Part shown: piece by piece, positions 37,254 through 46,904 of the stretch
Numbering within the stretch: the first letter of the stretch is position 1
Layout: every line of letters begins with the position of its first letter
From: Rhodoligotrophos defluvii
GTDB taxonomy: Bacteria; Pseudomonadota; Alphaproteobacteria; Rhizobiales; Im1
Assembly (NCBI RefSeq): GCF_005281615.1
Contig: NZ_SZZM01000003.1
Location: 476,207 to 540,206, forward strand
Direction: 5' to 3'
Length of the DNA stretch: 64,000 nt
Notes under the pieces: model-generated
What the model was told of the DNA's origin: nothing
Seen by the model: only the letters and a program-made list of their open reading frames with translations
Databases searched by the model: none
Made by a program: the position numbers and the translations under genes

Positions 37254-38888
37254 CTACGCTCGCCTCTGCCGCAGCCGTTGCAGCCAGCTGAGCATCCCGA
37301 CAGACGAGGCAGTGCCCGACCGGACCGCATCGGCCAGGCCGAAGGGGATCCGCGCCCACAAACGCTCGTGGCCGTAATAGAGGACCAGCTTGGTGATCAC
37401 CTCGGTCAGGCCGATCCCCACCGATATGCGCGCATCCCGGGTAAACAGATAGGCCACCAGCATGGTGTCGAGCGAGCCCGTCACCCGCCACGACACCGCC
37501 TTCGCCACGCTGCGCCAGGCCTGCTCGCGCGGCGCCCTCAGCCATGCGCCCGCATCGCGGTTGCCCGCGGCATCTCGCCTCTGCTGACCCTCCGGCGCCA
37601 CCAGCCCCATGGCCACCGTGTCGAAGCTCTCGCGGTCGATCAGGATCAGGCCGCCGGTCGCCCGGGCTTGGGCGTAGGGATCGACGGCGACGGGCCGGTC
37701 GAGCAGCAGTGTCACGTCACCGACGTCATTGCTGTCGAGGGCGGACGCCGCGACCGGGGCGAGCGTGTCGAGATCGATCCGCCCCTGAACGGCCGCGACC
37801 CGCGCCGGCACGGTCTGGGCCCCGAGCTTCACCAGGAACCGGTCGTCTTGGCGCAGCGGGCCATCCGCCATCCAGAACAGCCGTGCCGCGATCCTGTCGG
37901 CGACGACCGGCGGCTGGTCCGCCGCCGCGATCACATCGCCGCGTGTTACGTCGATCTCATCCGCGAGGGCCAGCGTAATCGACTGTCCGGCTACCGCCTC
38001 CGTCAGGTCCCCGCCGAAGGTGACGATCCTGGCGACCCTGGTCTCGCGCCCGGAGGGCTCGATCCGCACCCGCATGCCCGGTCTCACGGCGCCGCCGGTG
38101 ATGAGGCCGGAGAACCCGCGGAAATCGGCATCCGGCCGGTTGACCCACTGCACCGGCATGCGGAAAGCCTCATCCTCGCCCCCGCGCGCGATTTCCACGT
38201 CTTCCAGATAAGCCAGCAATGTCGGCCCGTTGTACCAAGGCGCGCACACAGCCGGAGCCACCACGTTGTCGCCGCTCAGGGCGGACATGGGGATCGAGAT
38301 CGCCTCGCGAAAGTTGAGCCCGGCGGAGAAATCCGCGAATTCGCGGGCGATGGCCTCGAACCGCGCCTGTGACCAGCCCACCAGGTCCATCTTGTTGACG
38401 GCCAGCATGACGTGGCTCACGCCGAGCATCGACAGGAGCAGGCTGTGGCGGCGGGTCTGCCGGGTGAGGCCGTTGCGCGCATCCACCAGCAGAATGGCAA
38501 GATCCGCCGTGGACGCGCCCGTGGCCATGTTGCGGGTATACTGCTCGTGCCCCGGCGTATCGGCCACGATGAAGCTGCGCTTCTCCGTCGAGAAGAAGCG
38601 ATAGGCCACGTCGATGGTGATGCCCTGCTCGCGCTCGGCCGCAAGCCCATCCACCAGCAAGGCGAAATCCGGCGCGGCGCCTTGCGTCCCATATTTGCGC
38701 GAATCCTTCGCCAGCGCGGCGATCTGGTCATCGAGCACTTGCCTCGTGTCGTGCAGCAGCCGTCCGATCAGGGTCGATTTCCCGTCATCAACCGAACCGC
38801 AGCTGATGAAGCGCAGCACGTCTTTCGCCTGGTGTGCCGCCAGCACCGCCTCGAAGCCAAAGGACCGAGGGCTTGGATGCAGGGTCAT
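37254..38888 (-). CDS. cysN: Sulfate adenylyltransferase subunit CysN fused to DUF2061
   Basis: 544 residues. Residues ~20-240 form the EF-Tu-like GTPase domain: GSVDDGKSTLIGRLLHDTR, REQGITIDVAYRF, DTPGHEQYTRNM, NKMDLVG. Two beta-barrel domains follow to ~425. CysN with CysD forms ATP sulfurylase, making APS with GTP as driver. In many rhizobia the C-terminus is an APS kinase (CysC); here it is instead DUF2061 (~459-511), opening RSVAKAVSWRVTGSLDTML and including GLTEVITKLVLYYGHERLW, a domain with two short hydrophobic segments. The ATG shares one base with the cysD stop (TGATG). The lack of CysC agrees with the APS-type reductase encoded upstream. Confidence 0.94.
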   Translation of the reverse strand: MTLHPSPRSFGFEAVLAAHQAKDVLRFISCGSVDDGKSTLIGRLLHDTRQVLDDQIAALAKDSRKYGTQGAAPDFALLVDGLAAEREQGITIDVAYRFFSTEKRSFIVADTPGHEQYTRNMATGASTADLAILLVDARNGLTRQTRRHSLLLSMLGVSHVMLAVNKMDLVGWSQARFEAIAREFADFSAGLNFREAISIPMSALSGDNVVAPAVCAPWYNGPTLLAYLEDVEIARGGEDEAFRMPVQWVNRPDADFRGFSGLITGGAVRPGMRVRIEPSGRETRVARIVTFGGDLTEAVAGQSITLALADEIDVTRGDVIAAADQPPVVADRIAARLFWMADGPLRQDDRFLVKLGAQTVPARVAAVQGRIDLDTLAPVAASALDSNDVGDVTLLLDRPVAVDPYAQARATGGLILIDRESFDTVAMGLVAPEGQQRRDAAGNRDAGAWLRAPREQAWRSVAKAVSWRVTGSLDTMLVAYLFTRDARISVGIGLTEVITKLVLYYGHERLWARIPFGLADAVRSGTASSVGMLSWLQRLRQRRA

Positions 38889-39847
38889 CAAAAGTAGCCC
38901 TCCTGCTTCTTGCGCTCCATGGAAGCCGCGCCGTCATGATCGATGACCCGGCCGTGGCGCTCGCTCGTGCGCGCGGCCATGGTTTCGCAGATGAGATCCG
39001 GCAGGGTCGCGGCCGTGCTTTCGATCGCCCCGGTCAGCGGATAGCAGCCCAGCGTCCTGAACCGCACCGAAACTTCGCGCGGCTGCTCGCCCGGCCGCAG
39101 TGGCAGCCGCTCGTCATCCACCATGATCAGCTGTCCGCCGCGCTCGACCACCGGGCGCGGCGCCGCGAAATAAAGCGGCACGATCGGGATCTGCTCGCGG
39201 TGGATATAGAGCCAGACATCCAGCTCGGTCCAATTGGACAGCGGAAACACCCTGAGGCTTTCACCGCGGCGCTTGCGGCCGTTATAGAGCCGCCACGGCT
39301 CCGGCCGCTGCCGCTTCGGGTCCCAGCGGTGCTGGGCGCTGCGCAGCGAGAACACCCGCTCCTTCGCCCGCGATTTCTCCTCGTCGCGGCGCGCCCCGCC
39401 AATCGCCGCATCGAAGCCGTGGGCGTCGAGCGCCTGCCGCAGCGCCTGGGTCTTCATCACATCCGTATGCAGCTCGGAGCCGTGGGAGATCGGCCCGATG
39501 CCGCGGCGCAGCCCCTCCTCGTTCACATGCACGATGAGGTCGAGGCCGAGCTCGGCGGCACGCTGATCGCGGAAGGCGATCATGTCGCGGAACTTCCAGG
39601 TCGTGTCCACATGCAGCAGCGGAAACGGAATGGGGCCGGGGAAGAAGGCCTTCTGCGCCAGGTGCAGCAGCACGGACGAGTCCTTGCCGATGGAATAGAG
39701 CAGCACCGGGTTTTCCGCCTCGGCCGCCACCTCGCGAATGATATGGATGCTGTCCGCCTCCAGCCGGTCGAGATGCGTGAGCCGCGCGGGATGAACGGCC
39801 GTAGCATCGCCCTCCACCAGCGCAAGCGCCGTTTCCGCGCCGATCAT
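38888..39847 (-). CDS. cysD: Sulfate adenylyltransferase subunit CysD
   Basis: 319 residues from the ATG at 39847, which overlaps the cysH stop (ATGA). It is the catalytic ATP pyrophosphatase subunit of ATP sulfurylase, which activates sulfate to APS. The PP-loop-like motif is [16 protein letters not shown] (~48-63), and the family blocks [49 protein letters not shown] and [16 protein letters not shown] are all present. It is the middle gene of cysH-cysD-cysN. Confidence 0.96.
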   Translation of the reverse strand: MIGAETALALVEGDATAVHPARLTHLDRLEADSIHIIREVAAEAENPVLLYSIGKDSSVLLHLAQKAFFPGPIPFPLLHVDTTWKFRDMIAFRDQRAAELGLDLIVHVNEEGLRRGIGPISHGSELHTDVMKTQALRQALDAHGFDAAIGGARRDEEKSRAKERVFSLRSAQHRWDPKRQRPEPWRLYNGRKRRGESLRVFPLSNWTELDVWLYIHREQIPIVPLYFAAPRPVVERGGQLIMVDDERLPLRPGEQPREVSVRFRTLGCYPLTGAIESTAATLPDLICETMAARTSERHGRVIDHDGAASMERKKQEGYF

Positions 39848-40638
39848 GCCAGCTCTCCCGCCGTGGCGCGGCCGCGCACCAGCACGCCCTCGGGGCTCAG
39901 ATGCAGTCCGCACTCGCTCTTGCCGTCCTGCTCCCACCACCAGCGGCCCGCCCGCTCCGGCTCCCCCAGGCGCACCGCACGCGTGCACGGCGCGCAGCCG
40001 ATCGAGGAAAAGCCGCGGTCATGCAGCACGTTGTAGGGGATCCCGTTATCGTTGATGTAGGTTTCGAGCTCGCGCCGCGTCCAGTCGGCCAGCGGAGCGA
40101 CCTTGATGAGCGCGCGGCTCCCATCATAGGAAGCCAGCGGGGTTGCGGCCCGCCCGGCCGACTGCTCAGCCCTCAGGCCCGTGACCCAGCCGGCAGCCCC
40201 GGCCAATGCCCGCCCCAGCGGCTCGACCTTGCGCACCGCGCAGCAGGCCAGCCGGGCGTCGACGGAATGGCGGAACCCATTGATGCCCTGGCCGGCGACA
40301 AGTGCTTCCACCGACACCGTATCGGGTGCGAAGGCGCGGATCCGGCAGCCATAGCGTTCTTCCGTCTCCGCCCACAGCTCATAGGTCTCGGCGAACAAGC
40401 GTCCGGTGTCGAGGGTGACGACCTCGATATCTTTGCCGAGGCCGTGGGTGAAAATCGCGTGGGTGATGGCCTGGTCTTCCAGGCCGAAGCTGGTGGTGAA
40501 CACCAGGCGGCCTGGAATCAGCTGCCGCACCGCCCGCAGGCGGCCCGCGAGATGGGTCTCGGCCATGGCCTGGGCCATGGCACCGGCCAAAGCCTCAACC
40601 GAAGCGCCGCCCGCCGGATCCCGTGATTTGCTCGTCAT
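39844..40638 (-). CDS. cysH: Assimilatory APS reductase (CysH, [4Fe-4S] type)
   Basis: 264 residues, PAPS reductase family. [16 protein letters not shown] is the nucleotide-binding P-loop-like turn (~47-62), [16 protein letters not shown] follows. Two cysteine pairs, [10 protein letters not shown] (~131) and GCAPCTRAV (~215), bind a [4Fe-4S] cluster and mark the APS-using form; the catalytic Cys is in ECGLH near the C-terminus. It reduces APS to sulfite with thioredoxin. It is the first gene of cysH-cysD-cysN and its promoter region holds a GTTC-N8-GAAC palindrome. The divergent Lrp/AsnC gene starts 181 bases away. Confidence 0.94.
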   Translation of the reverse strand: MTSKSRDPAGGASVEALAGAMAQAMAETHLAGRLRAVRQLIPGRLVFTTSFGLEDQAITHAIFTHGLGKDIEVVTLDTGRLFAETYELWAETEERYGCRIRAFAPDTVSVEALVAGQGINGFRHSVDARLACCAVRKVEPLGRALAGAAGWVTGLRAEQSAGRAATPLASYDGSRALIKVAPLADWTRRELETYINDNGIPYNVLHDRGFSSIGCAPCTRAVRLGEPERAGRWWWEQDGKSECGLHLSPEGVLVRGRATAGELA

Positions 40639-40666
40639 TGCACATCTCCGATGATCGTGTCACACT

Positions 40667-40682
40667 GTTCGATATAAAGAAC
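40667..40682. promoter_or_regulatory. GTTC-N8-GAAC palindrome upstream of cysH: candidate cys operator
   Basis: GTTCGATATAAAGAAC, 28 bases before the cysH ATG. The half sites are perfect complements and the centre is AT-rich in a GC-rich genome. A TTGACG lies two bases upstream on the minus strand (40690-40685). The same outline occurs before cysJ at 41542-41557. A regulator bound here would cover the core promoter, so repression is the simpler reading. Confidence 0.55.
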
Positions 40683-40819
40683 GACGTCAAGCCGGTTATG
40701 GCGGCACGGAGAGGCGGACAGTCCTAGCGCCGACGAACGAATTCCTTGGAAAGAGAAGAACTGTCTTGCGGGTCGCCCAAAGCGGGAGAGAACCATCTAT
40801 GCGGACCGGGTCGGGAGAG

Positions 40820-41284
40820 ATGGACGGTATCGACAGAAAAATCTTGGACCTGCTGCAACATGACGCGACCCTGTCCATCGCCGAGGTCGCACAACGGGTG
40901 GGGCTGTCGCAGACCCCGTGCTGGAAGCGCATTCAGCGCCTGGAAACCCTGGGTTATATCACGAGCCGCGTGGCCCTCTTGAACCCCGAGAAGCTTGGGC
41001 TGGGGCTGACGGTGTTCGTGTCGATCGAGGCCGGCGAGCACTCGAAGGAATGGCTCGACGCCTTTGCCGCCCGGGTCGCCGCCATGCCGGAAGTAACGGA
41101 GTTCACGCGGATGGCCGGCGATGTCGATTATCTCCTGCGCGTCGTGGTCCGCGACATGAGGGACTATGACAGGTTCTATAAGAAGCTGATCGCGGCCGCG
41201 CCTTTGAAGAACGTGACCTCGCGCTTCGCCATGGAGCAGATCAAGTTCACCACCGCGCTCGCTATCCCGCCGGGCGATGGCTAG
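40820..41284 (+). CDS. Lrp/AsnC-family transcriptional regulator
   Basis: 154 residues from the ATG at 40820, which fits the family N-terminus (DGIDRKILDLLQHDATLS); an ATG at 40799 would add seven residues. Winged helix-turn-helix IAEVAQRVGLSQTPCWKRIQRLETLGYI (~18-45), then an AsnC ligand-binding RAM domain (~65-145) with MPEVTEFTRMAGDVDYLLRVV. It lies between the two divergent cys clusters, with its promoter facing that of cysH. By position it is the best candidate for a cysteine or O-acetylserine responsive regulator of sulfate assimilation. Confidence 0.9.
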   Translation: MDGIDRKILDLLQHDATLSIAEVAQRVGLSQTPCWKRIQRLETLGYITSRVALLNPEKLGLGLTVFVSIEAGEHSKEWLDAFAARVAAMPEVTEFTRMAGDVDYLLRVVVRDMRDYDRFYKKLIAAAPLKNVTSRFAMEQIKFTTALAIPPGDG

Positions 41285-41312
41285 CCCGTCCCGACGCCTT
41301 TGCCTTGGCCTT

Positions 41313-41361
41313 CCCTCCCCGACTCCGGGGAGGGTGGCCGCCGCGAGGCGGCCGGGTGAGG
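41313..41361. repeat. CCCTCCCC double-hairpin repeat
   Basis: CCCTCCCCG with CGGGGAGGG (41313-41334), then GGCCGCC with GGCGGCC (41336-41353), then GGGTGAGG. Same layout as 30609-30664. It lies 28 bases past the stop of the Lrp gene and may terminate it. Confidence 0.7.
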
Positions 41362-41396
41362 ATCTAGCCGGGGGCTGACGTATATTATTGATAAAC

Positions 41397-41437
41397 CGTC
41401 ATTGTCGGGCTTGACCCGGCAATCCAGGGCCACACGG
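41397..41437. repeat. Half copy of the dispersed CGTCAT palindromic repeat
   Basis: CGTCATTGTCGGGCTTGACC followed by CGGCAATCCAGGGCCACACGG. It matches the left end and inner hairpin of the longer family members at 17676 and 30472 and then stops matching. It lies about 200 bases upstream of cysJ. Confidence 0.7.
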
Positions 41438-41541
41438 TACGTCTCTCCTCCCGCGCGAATACCCACAGGCACCCGCCGAAAGCAGGAGGAAAACTTTCTC
41501 TCGCCGGCGGACCCCGCCAACCCGTTCTGCTCTCAGGCCAC

Positions 41542-41557
41542 GTTCTATAAAAAGAAC
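41542..41557. promoter_or_regulatory. GTTC-N8-GAAC palindrome upstream of cysJ: candidate cys operator
   Basis: GTTCTATAAAAAGAAC, 43 bases before the cysJ ATG. It matches the site before cysH in both half sites and in its AT-rich centre, and it contains TATAAA, which could serve as a -10 box. Two such sites placed at the two cys promoters are better explained by shared control than by chance. Confidence 0.55.
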
Positions 41558-41600
41558 ATTCTCGTTGACGAATGGGCCGCACCGGCCGACACTTGCGCCC

Positions 41601-43358
41601 ATGTCTCAGCAGGCTCTTCTTCCCCACTCGGCGCCCTTTGCCGATCACGACCGCGACAACCTCGACCGGGTGCTCGCCACCGCGTCGCCGACCCAGCGTG
41701 CCTGGCTCGCCGGCTTCCTCGCCGGTCTGGACGCCCGCGAGGGCGCGCAGAACCCCGCGACCCTGGATGCGCCGACGCGTCCGTCCGAGCCGCTGGCCAT
41801 TCTTTATGCCAGCGAGTCCGGCAACAGCGAACGCCTGGCGCAGGACATGGCCAAGCGGGCACGGCAGAGTGGGTTCAAACCGACCGTCATCGACTTCGCC
41901 GACCTGGAGATCGCCGACCTCGCCAAGCACAAGCGGCTGGCGGTGATCGCCGCCACCTGGGGAGAAGGCGAGCCGCCGGGCCGCGCTGCCCGCGGCTATG
42001 CCGCACTGATGAGCGACAGCGCGCCGCGCCTCGACGGCGTGAGTTTCGCTGTCCTTGCTTTGGGCGACAGCGCCTATGCGGAATTCTGCGCCGTTGGCAA
42101 GGCCATCGACGCGCGGCTCGAGGCCTTGGGCGGCACCCGTATCGCCGACCGCATCGATTGCGACCTGGATTTCGAGCAGCCCGCCCGCGGCTGGATCGAA
42201 GCGGCCGTGACAGCACTGGCGCCGCCCCGAGCGCCTTCAGGCAACGTGGTCGCGGTCGACTTCGCCAGCCGCACGGCGCACGAGCTGAGCCGCGACCCGG
42301 TCTTAGCCGAGGTGATTGAGCATGTGAACCTCAACTCCTCCCGCTCCGACAAGCAGACCATCCACTTGGGCCTCGCCTTCGACGGCACGGCACCCGCCTA
42401 TGACCCGGGCGATTCCCTGGAGCTGTTCCCGGAGAACGACCCGGCCCTGGTGGACGCGGTGCTCACCGCCGCCGGCTTGCGTGCCGACGACCGGCTACGC
42501 CAGGCGTTGAGTGCAGAACGAGATATCACCACCCTCTCCCTCAAAACCCTGGAGACCTTCGCCGCCACAGCCGGCCATGCCGAAGCGCGCCGCCTGCTGG
42601 ACGAAGGTCGGGCCAAGGAATGGATCATCGGTCGCCAGCTCATCGACATGCTGGAGGCCTTCCCGGCCAGCCTGTCTGCCGAGCAGTTGCAGTCGCTGCT
42701 CCGGCCGCTGCCGCCCCGCGCCTATTCCATCGCCTCCTCGCGCAAGGAAGTGGGTGATGAGGCCCACCTGCTCGTCGCCGCGGTGCGCTATGAAACCCAC
42801 GGCCGCCCGCGCGCCGGCGTTGCCTCCACCTATGTGGCCGATCGCCTCAAGCCCGGCGCCACCGTGCGGGTGCGGGTGAAGCCCAACAAGCATTTCCGCC
42901 TGCCCGACCCATCCGCCGACATCATCATGGTGGGCCCCGGCACCGGCGTCGCCCCGTTCCGTGCCTTCACCCAGGAGCGCCGCGCCCAGGGCGCCGACGG
43001 CCGCTCCTGGCTGTTCTTCGGCGACCGCCGCTACACCCACGACTTCCTCTACCAGCTCGAATGGCAGGATGCGCTTCAGGACGGAGCTCTCACCCGCATC
43101 GATCTCGCCTTTTCCAGGGACGCGCCGAGCAAGGTCTATGTTCAGCACCGCCTGTTCGAACAGCGCCGTGAGGTGGTCGATTGGCTGGAGAATGGCGCCC
43201 GCCTCTATGTCTGTGGCGATGCCAAGGCCATGGCCAAGGACGTGCGCGCCACGCTGGTCTCCGCCTATGCCGATGTGAAGGCGCTCGCCCCCGAGGCCGC
43301 CGAAGCCGCCGTCACCGCCCTGGAGCGGGAACGGCGCTATCTGCAGGACGTCTATTGA
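41601..43358 (+). CDS. cysJ: NADPH sulfite reductase flavoprotein (alpha subunit)
   Basis: 585 residues from the ATG at 41601. A flavodoxin-like FMN domain (~55-205) opens [17 protein letters not shown]. The FAD domain (~225-430) contains [28 protein letters not shown] and [13 protein letters not shown]; the NADPH domain (~440-585) has [31 protein letters not shown] and the C-terminal YLQDVY. It passes electrons from NADPH to the CysI hemoprotein. There is no strong Shine-Dalgarno before this ATG; a TTG at 41565 is in frame but falls close to the candidate operator and looks less likely. cysI starts 10 bases downstream. Confidence 0.93.
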   Translation: MSQQALLPHSAPFADHDRDNLDRVLATASPTQRAWLAGFLAGLDAREGAQNPATLDAPTRPSEPLAILYASESGNSERLAQDMAKRARQSGFKPTVIDFADLEIADLAKHKRLAVIAATWGEGEPPGRAARGYAALMSDSAPRLDGVSFAVLALGDSAYAEFCAVGKAIDARLEALGGTRIADRIDCDLDFEQPARGWIEAAVTALAPPRAPSGNVVAVDFASRTAHELSRDPVLAEVIEHVNLNSSRSDKQTIHLGLAFDGTAPAYDPGDSLELFPENDPALVDAVLTAAGLRADDRLRQALSAERDITTLSLKTLETFAATAGHAEARRLLDEGRAKEWIIGRQLIDMLEAFPASLSAEQLQSLLRPLPPRAYSIASSRKEVGDEAHLLVAAVRYETHGRPRAGVASTYVADRLKPGATVRVRVKPNKHFRLPDPSADIIMVGPGTGVAPFRAFTQERRAQGADGRSWLFFGDRRYTHDFLYQLEWQDALQDGALTRIDLAFSRDAPSKVYVQHRLFEQRREVVDWLENGARLYVCGDAKAMAKDVRATLVSAYADVKALAPEAAEAAVTALERERRYLQDVY

Positions 43359-43368
43359 GCGCAACATC

Positions 43369-45078
43369 ATGAGCAAAGAGCTATCCCGCAACGAGCGCAT
43401 CAAGGAGGCCAGCGCCTACCTGCGCGGCAGCATTGCCGACGGACTTGGCGAAGTCGTCACCGGCGCTATCAGCGAGGACGACCAGCAGCTGGTCAAGTTC
43501 CACGGCATGTACCTGCAGGACGACCGCGACCTGCGGCCGGAGCGGACCAAGAAGAAGATGGAGAAGGCGTTTGCCTTCATGATCCGCCTGCGCCTGCCCG
43601 GCGGCGTGTGCACGCCCGACCAATGGCTGAGGCTCGACCGCACCGCCCGCGACTATGCCAATAGCACCCTGCGGCTCACCACGCGCCAGACCTTCCAGTT
43701 CCACGGCGTCATCAAGTCGAACCTCAAGACTGCGATGCAAGCCATTGACGCAGCGCTGCTCGACACCCTTGCCGCCTGTGGCGACGTCAACCGCAACGTG
43801 CTGGCCTCGACCAATCCCCATCAGTCGCGCGCCCATGCCGCTGCCCACGCCCTGGCCGCGGCCATTTCCGAGCACCTGCTGCCCAACACCCCGGCCTATC
43901 GCGAGATCTGGCTCGACGGCGAGAAGATCGCCGGCGGCGAGGAAGAGGTGGTCGAGCCCATCTACGGCCGCACCTATCTGCCGCGCAAGTTCAAGACGGT
44001 GGTGGCCGTGCCCCCCTCCAACGAGGTGGACATCTTCGCCCAGGACCTGGGCTTCATCGCCATTCTCGACGAGCGCGGCGAGGTCGAGGGCTGGAACGTC
44101 ACGGTGGGCGGCGGCATGGGCATGACCCATGGCGAGCCCGACACCCACCCGCGCACCGCCGACGTGATGGGCTTCTGCGCGCCGGAAGATGCGCTTGCCG
44201 TGGCGGAGGCGGTGGTCACCGTGCAGCGCGACTGGGGCAACCGCACCAACCGCAAGCGCGCCCGGCTGAAATACACCATTGAGGACCGCGGGCTCGACGC
44301 CTTCCGCGCCGAAGTGGAGCGGCGCATCGGCAAGCCGCTCGGCGCTCCGCGGCCGTTTGAATTCACCTCCACCGGCGACCGCTATGGCTGGACCGAGGGC
44401 GAGGACGGTCGCCATCACCTGACCCTGTTCATCGAGAACGGCCGGCTACGCGACATCCCCGGCGGGCCGGCCCTGCTCACCGGCCTCAGGCGCATCGCCG
44501 AAGTGCATGACGGCGAGTTCCGCATCACCGCCAACCAGAACGTGATCATCGCCAATGTGCCGGCCGAGAACCGCGCCCTGATCGAGGCGATCGTCGCCGA
44601 GCACGGCCTCACCGCACACGCCACCGCCTTGCGCCGCAATGCCATGGCCTGCGTGGCCCTACCCACCTGCGGCCTGGCCTTGGCCGAAAGCGAACGTTAT
44701 CTGCCGAGCCTCGTCACCGTCTTGGAGGAACGCTTGGCCCGGCACGGCCTTGGCGAAGACGAGATCGTCATCCGCATGACCGGCTGCCCCAATGGCTGCG
44801 CCCGTCCCTATCTCGCCGAGATCGGCTTGGTCGGCAAAGGCCCCGGCCGCTACAACCTCTATCTCGGCGGTGCTTTCAACGGCAGCCGGCTCTCCAAGCT
44901 CTATGCGGAAGACCTTGACCACGACCACATCGTCTCAGCGCTCGACCCGCTGTTCGCCGCCTACGCTCGGGAGCGCGAGCCGGACGAACATTTCAGCGCC
45001 TTTCTCATCCGCTCCCGTCGCATCGCCGCCACCGGCAACGGCGCGGACTTCCACCGCAACACCGGGCCGGTCGCATGA
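43369..45078 (+). CDS. cysI: NADPH sulfite reductase hemoprotein (beta subunit)
   Basis: 569 residues, the usual CysI length. It reduces sulfite to sulfide with siroheme and a [4Fe-4S] cluster. The iron-sulfur cysteines are visible as [13 protein letters not shown] (~428-440) and [17 protein letters not shown] (~470). Substrate-binding arginines lie in [12 protein letters not shown] (~105) and [12 protein letters not shown] (N-terminal). It sits between cysJ and cysG, with a four-base overlap (ATGA) to cysG. Confidence 0.96.
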   Translation: MSKELSRNERIKEASAYLRGSIADGLGEVVTGAISEDDQQLVKFHGMYLQDDRDLRPERTKKKMEKAFAFMIRLRLPGGVCTPDQWLRLDRTARDYANSTLRLTTRQTFQFHGVIKSNLKTAMQAIDAALLDTLAACGDVNRNVLASTNPHQSRAHAAAHALAAAISEHLLPNTPAYREIWLDGEKIAGGEEEVVEPIYGRTYLPRKFKTVVAVPPSNEVDIFAQDLGFIAILDERGEVEGWNVTVGGGMGMTHGEPDTHPRTADVMGFCAPEDALAVAEAVVTVQRDWGNRTNRKRARLKYTIEDRGLDAFRAEVERRIGKPLGAPRPFEFTSTGDRYGWTEGEDGRHHLTLFIENGRLRDIPGGPALLTGLRRIAEVHDGEFRITANQNVIIANVPAENRALIEAIVAEHGLTAHATALRRNAMACVALPTCGLALAESERYLPSLVTVLEERLARHGLGEDEIVIRMTGCPNGCARPYLAEIGLVGKGPGRYNLYLGGAFNGSRLSKLYAEDLDHDHIVSALDPLFAAYAREREPDEHFSAFLIRSRRIAATGNGADFHRNTGPVA

Positions 45079-46142
45079 CCCGGCCTGCCCTTCCCGCCGA
45101 AACCCGCGAAGCTCGGCTGCTGCCGCTGCCCAAGCTGCCCATCTTCCTCGAACTTGCCGGTGCCCGGGCGGTGGTGGCCGGCAATACCGGACCCGTAGCC
45201 TGGAAGGCGGAGCTGCTGGCCGCGGCCGGCGCCCGCGTCTTCGTCTATGCCGGCGATCCGGCCCCCGAACTGCAGGCGCTGATTGCGGCAACCCCGTCCA
45301 TCACCTGGATCCCTCGCCCCTGGCAGCCGGCCGACCTCGACGGTGCGGCCATTGCCGTGGCCGGCGCCAGCGATGACGAGGCCACCCGCTTCGCCGCCGC
45401 GGCCCGGGAGCGGAACATTCCCGTCAATGTGATCGACCAGCCTGCCTGCTGCGACTTCCAGTTCGGCGCCATCGTCAACCGCGCCCCCGTGGTGGTGGCC
45501 ATCTCCACCGATGGCGCGGCACCGGTCCTGGCTCAAGCGGTACGCCGGCGCATCGAGGCCATCCTGCCCCATGGCTTAAGCGACTGGAGCGCAGCGGCCA
45601 AGCGCGTCCGCGCGCGCCTGAGCGGCATTCTGCCCTTGGCTGGCGCGCGCCGCCGCTTCTGGGAAGCCTTCGTCGATCTCGCCTTCGCCCCGGAGGTGCG
45701 GGGGATAGATCACCTCGCCGAGCTCGAAGGCGCAGCCGAGGCCATCGCCAGCGGGCCGCGCCGCCGGCGGGGCGAGGTCGTTATCATCCCTGCCGGCCAT
45801 CGCGACCCCGAATTGCTGACGCTCAAGGCGGTGCGCGCGCTTCAGGGCGCCGATGTCATCGCGCACGAGCCCCAGCTGCCCGTCCCTATGCTCGAGCTTG
45901 GCCGGCGCGAGGCGCAGCGCCTGAGCCTCGCTCCTGGGGACGATATCGTGCACAGCCTAGCCCAGCTTGCCAATGCCGGCCGGCGCGTGGTCTGGCTCGC
46001 CGGCACCGGTTCAGCCGGCACCGCCGGAGTGGCGGCGGTCGCAGCGGCGCTCACCGAGGGGACAAAGGCTGAGGCGGGTGTCCGCGTGCGCCTCATGCCC
46101 GGCATTCAAGACGCCGGGACATCCTCCCTGCAGGCTCAGTAG
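45075..46142 (+). CDS. cysG: Siroheme synthase-like protein: precorrin-2 dehydrogenase with truncated methyltransferase half
   Basis: 355 residues, against about 460 for full CysG. Residues ~20-230 are the precorrin-2 dehydrogenase/ferrochelatase part: [37 protein letters not shown] with Asp121 at the catalytic position, and [17 protein letters not shown]. From ~233 the uroporphyrinogen-III methyltransferase (SUMT) part starts ([26 protein letters not shown]), but the SAM loop GxGPGD is replaced by PAGHRD, and the protein ends at ~355 after [17 protein letters not shown] and [13 protein letters not shown], before the second half of the SUMT fold. It probably oxidises precorrin-2 and inserts iron to make siroheme for CysI, while another SUMT makes precorrin-2. 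Confidence 0.82.
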   Translation: MTRPALPAETREARLLPLPKLPIFLELAGARAVVAGNTGPVAWKAELLAAAGARVFVYAGDPAPELQALIAATPSITWIPRPWQPADLDGAAIAVAGASDDEATRFAAAARERNIPVNVIDQPACCDFQFGAIVNRAPVVVAISTDGAAPVLAQAVRRRIEAILPHGLSDWSAAAKRVRARLSGILPLAGARRRFWEAFVDLAFAPEVRGIDHLAELEGAAEAIASGPRRRRGEVVIIPAGHRDPELLTLKAVRALQGADVIAHEPQLPVPMLELGRREAQRLSLAPGDDIVHSLAQLANAGRRVVWLAGTGSAGTAGVAAVAAALTEGTKAEAGVRVRLMPGIQDAGTSSLQAQ

Positions 46143-46630
46143 ACGGTTATGGAAATCGATTGATTCGGCTGGTCCACGGTGAACTTGGCGTCGTCCCAAT
46201 TGGGCTTCCACCACAGCTTGCTGGTATAGTTCGAAACCCCCTTGAGCTCATCCGACAGCGGATTGCGATCGATCTCCCCATCATCGTTCACGTCATGGGC
46301 AACCAGGATCGCGTATGTGCCATAGGGCACGCTGTCCACCTCGATCGTGCAGGTTTCGTTCTTGATCTCGCACCTGCCTTTCTTCAGGGCGGTGCTGCCG
46401 TCGAAAGCCTCGAAGCTCTCCTGGCTGTTGTAGAGGGTCCACAGCAGCGCCCCGTCATTCGATTGCATGCCCTTGACGGTGATGGTCAAAGTGGCCGCAT
46501 CGCCCGTGGTCTGGCCGGTGCTGGTCGATTGAGCATCGGCCGGCACGACGGCGGCGCCCGCCAGCATGATCGCCAGAACGCCCCAGGCCAAGGAGCGGCC
46601 CGAGAAAGTTTTACGCAGAACTCGTATCAT
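46136..46630 (-). CDS. Secreted DUF2141 domain protein
   Basis: 164 residues. Signal peptide at the N-terminus (LAWGVLAIMLAGAAVVPADAQ). The mature part is a DUF2141 beta-sandwich: LTITVKGMQSNDGALLWTLYNS, then PYGTYAILVAHDVNDDGEID and YTSKLWWKPNWDDAKFTVD. DUF2141 proteins are extracellular or periplasmic with no assigned function; VNDDGEIDRNPL resembles a calcium-type Asp loop. The 3' end overlaps cysG by seven bases on the opposite strand. Confidence 0.8.
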   Translation of the reverse strand: MIRVLRKTFSGRSLAWGVLAIMLAGAAVVPADAQSTSTGQTTGDAATLTITVKGMQSNDGALLWTLYNSQESFEAFDGSTALKKGRCEIKNETCTIEVDSVPYGTYAILVAHDVNDDGEIDRNPLSDELKGVSNYTSKLWWKPNWDDAKFTVDQPNQSISITVY

Positions 46631-46904
46631 CCTGATCGTTCCTAGATATTGCCTCGGTGAACTGATAGTGGCTCAGCCGCGCTGGTTGCGAATTCCGCCA
46701 TGCTCGACATGAATAAATACTGACTGCGTGGACAAAATGACAGGAATTCCCGGCGCTCGGTAACCGCGCGCTTAGCAGCTCCCGAACGGGCTTGCCAACC
46801 GGAGGCCGATCGGACAACGCTCAGCGCTTGCGAACGCGAAACGCGCTAGAATGCTGCCCGTCAAAGGCCCTCGATCGCCAGCGAGCTGGGCCGCCAGGAG
46901 GCAT

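Noticed and set aside
40667-40682. Reading the cysH palindrome as a CysB-type site
   Set aside because: CysB contacts are long and poorly palindromic, and no LysR-type gene is near; the compact 16-bp palindrome fits an Lrp-like or other dimeric regulator better.
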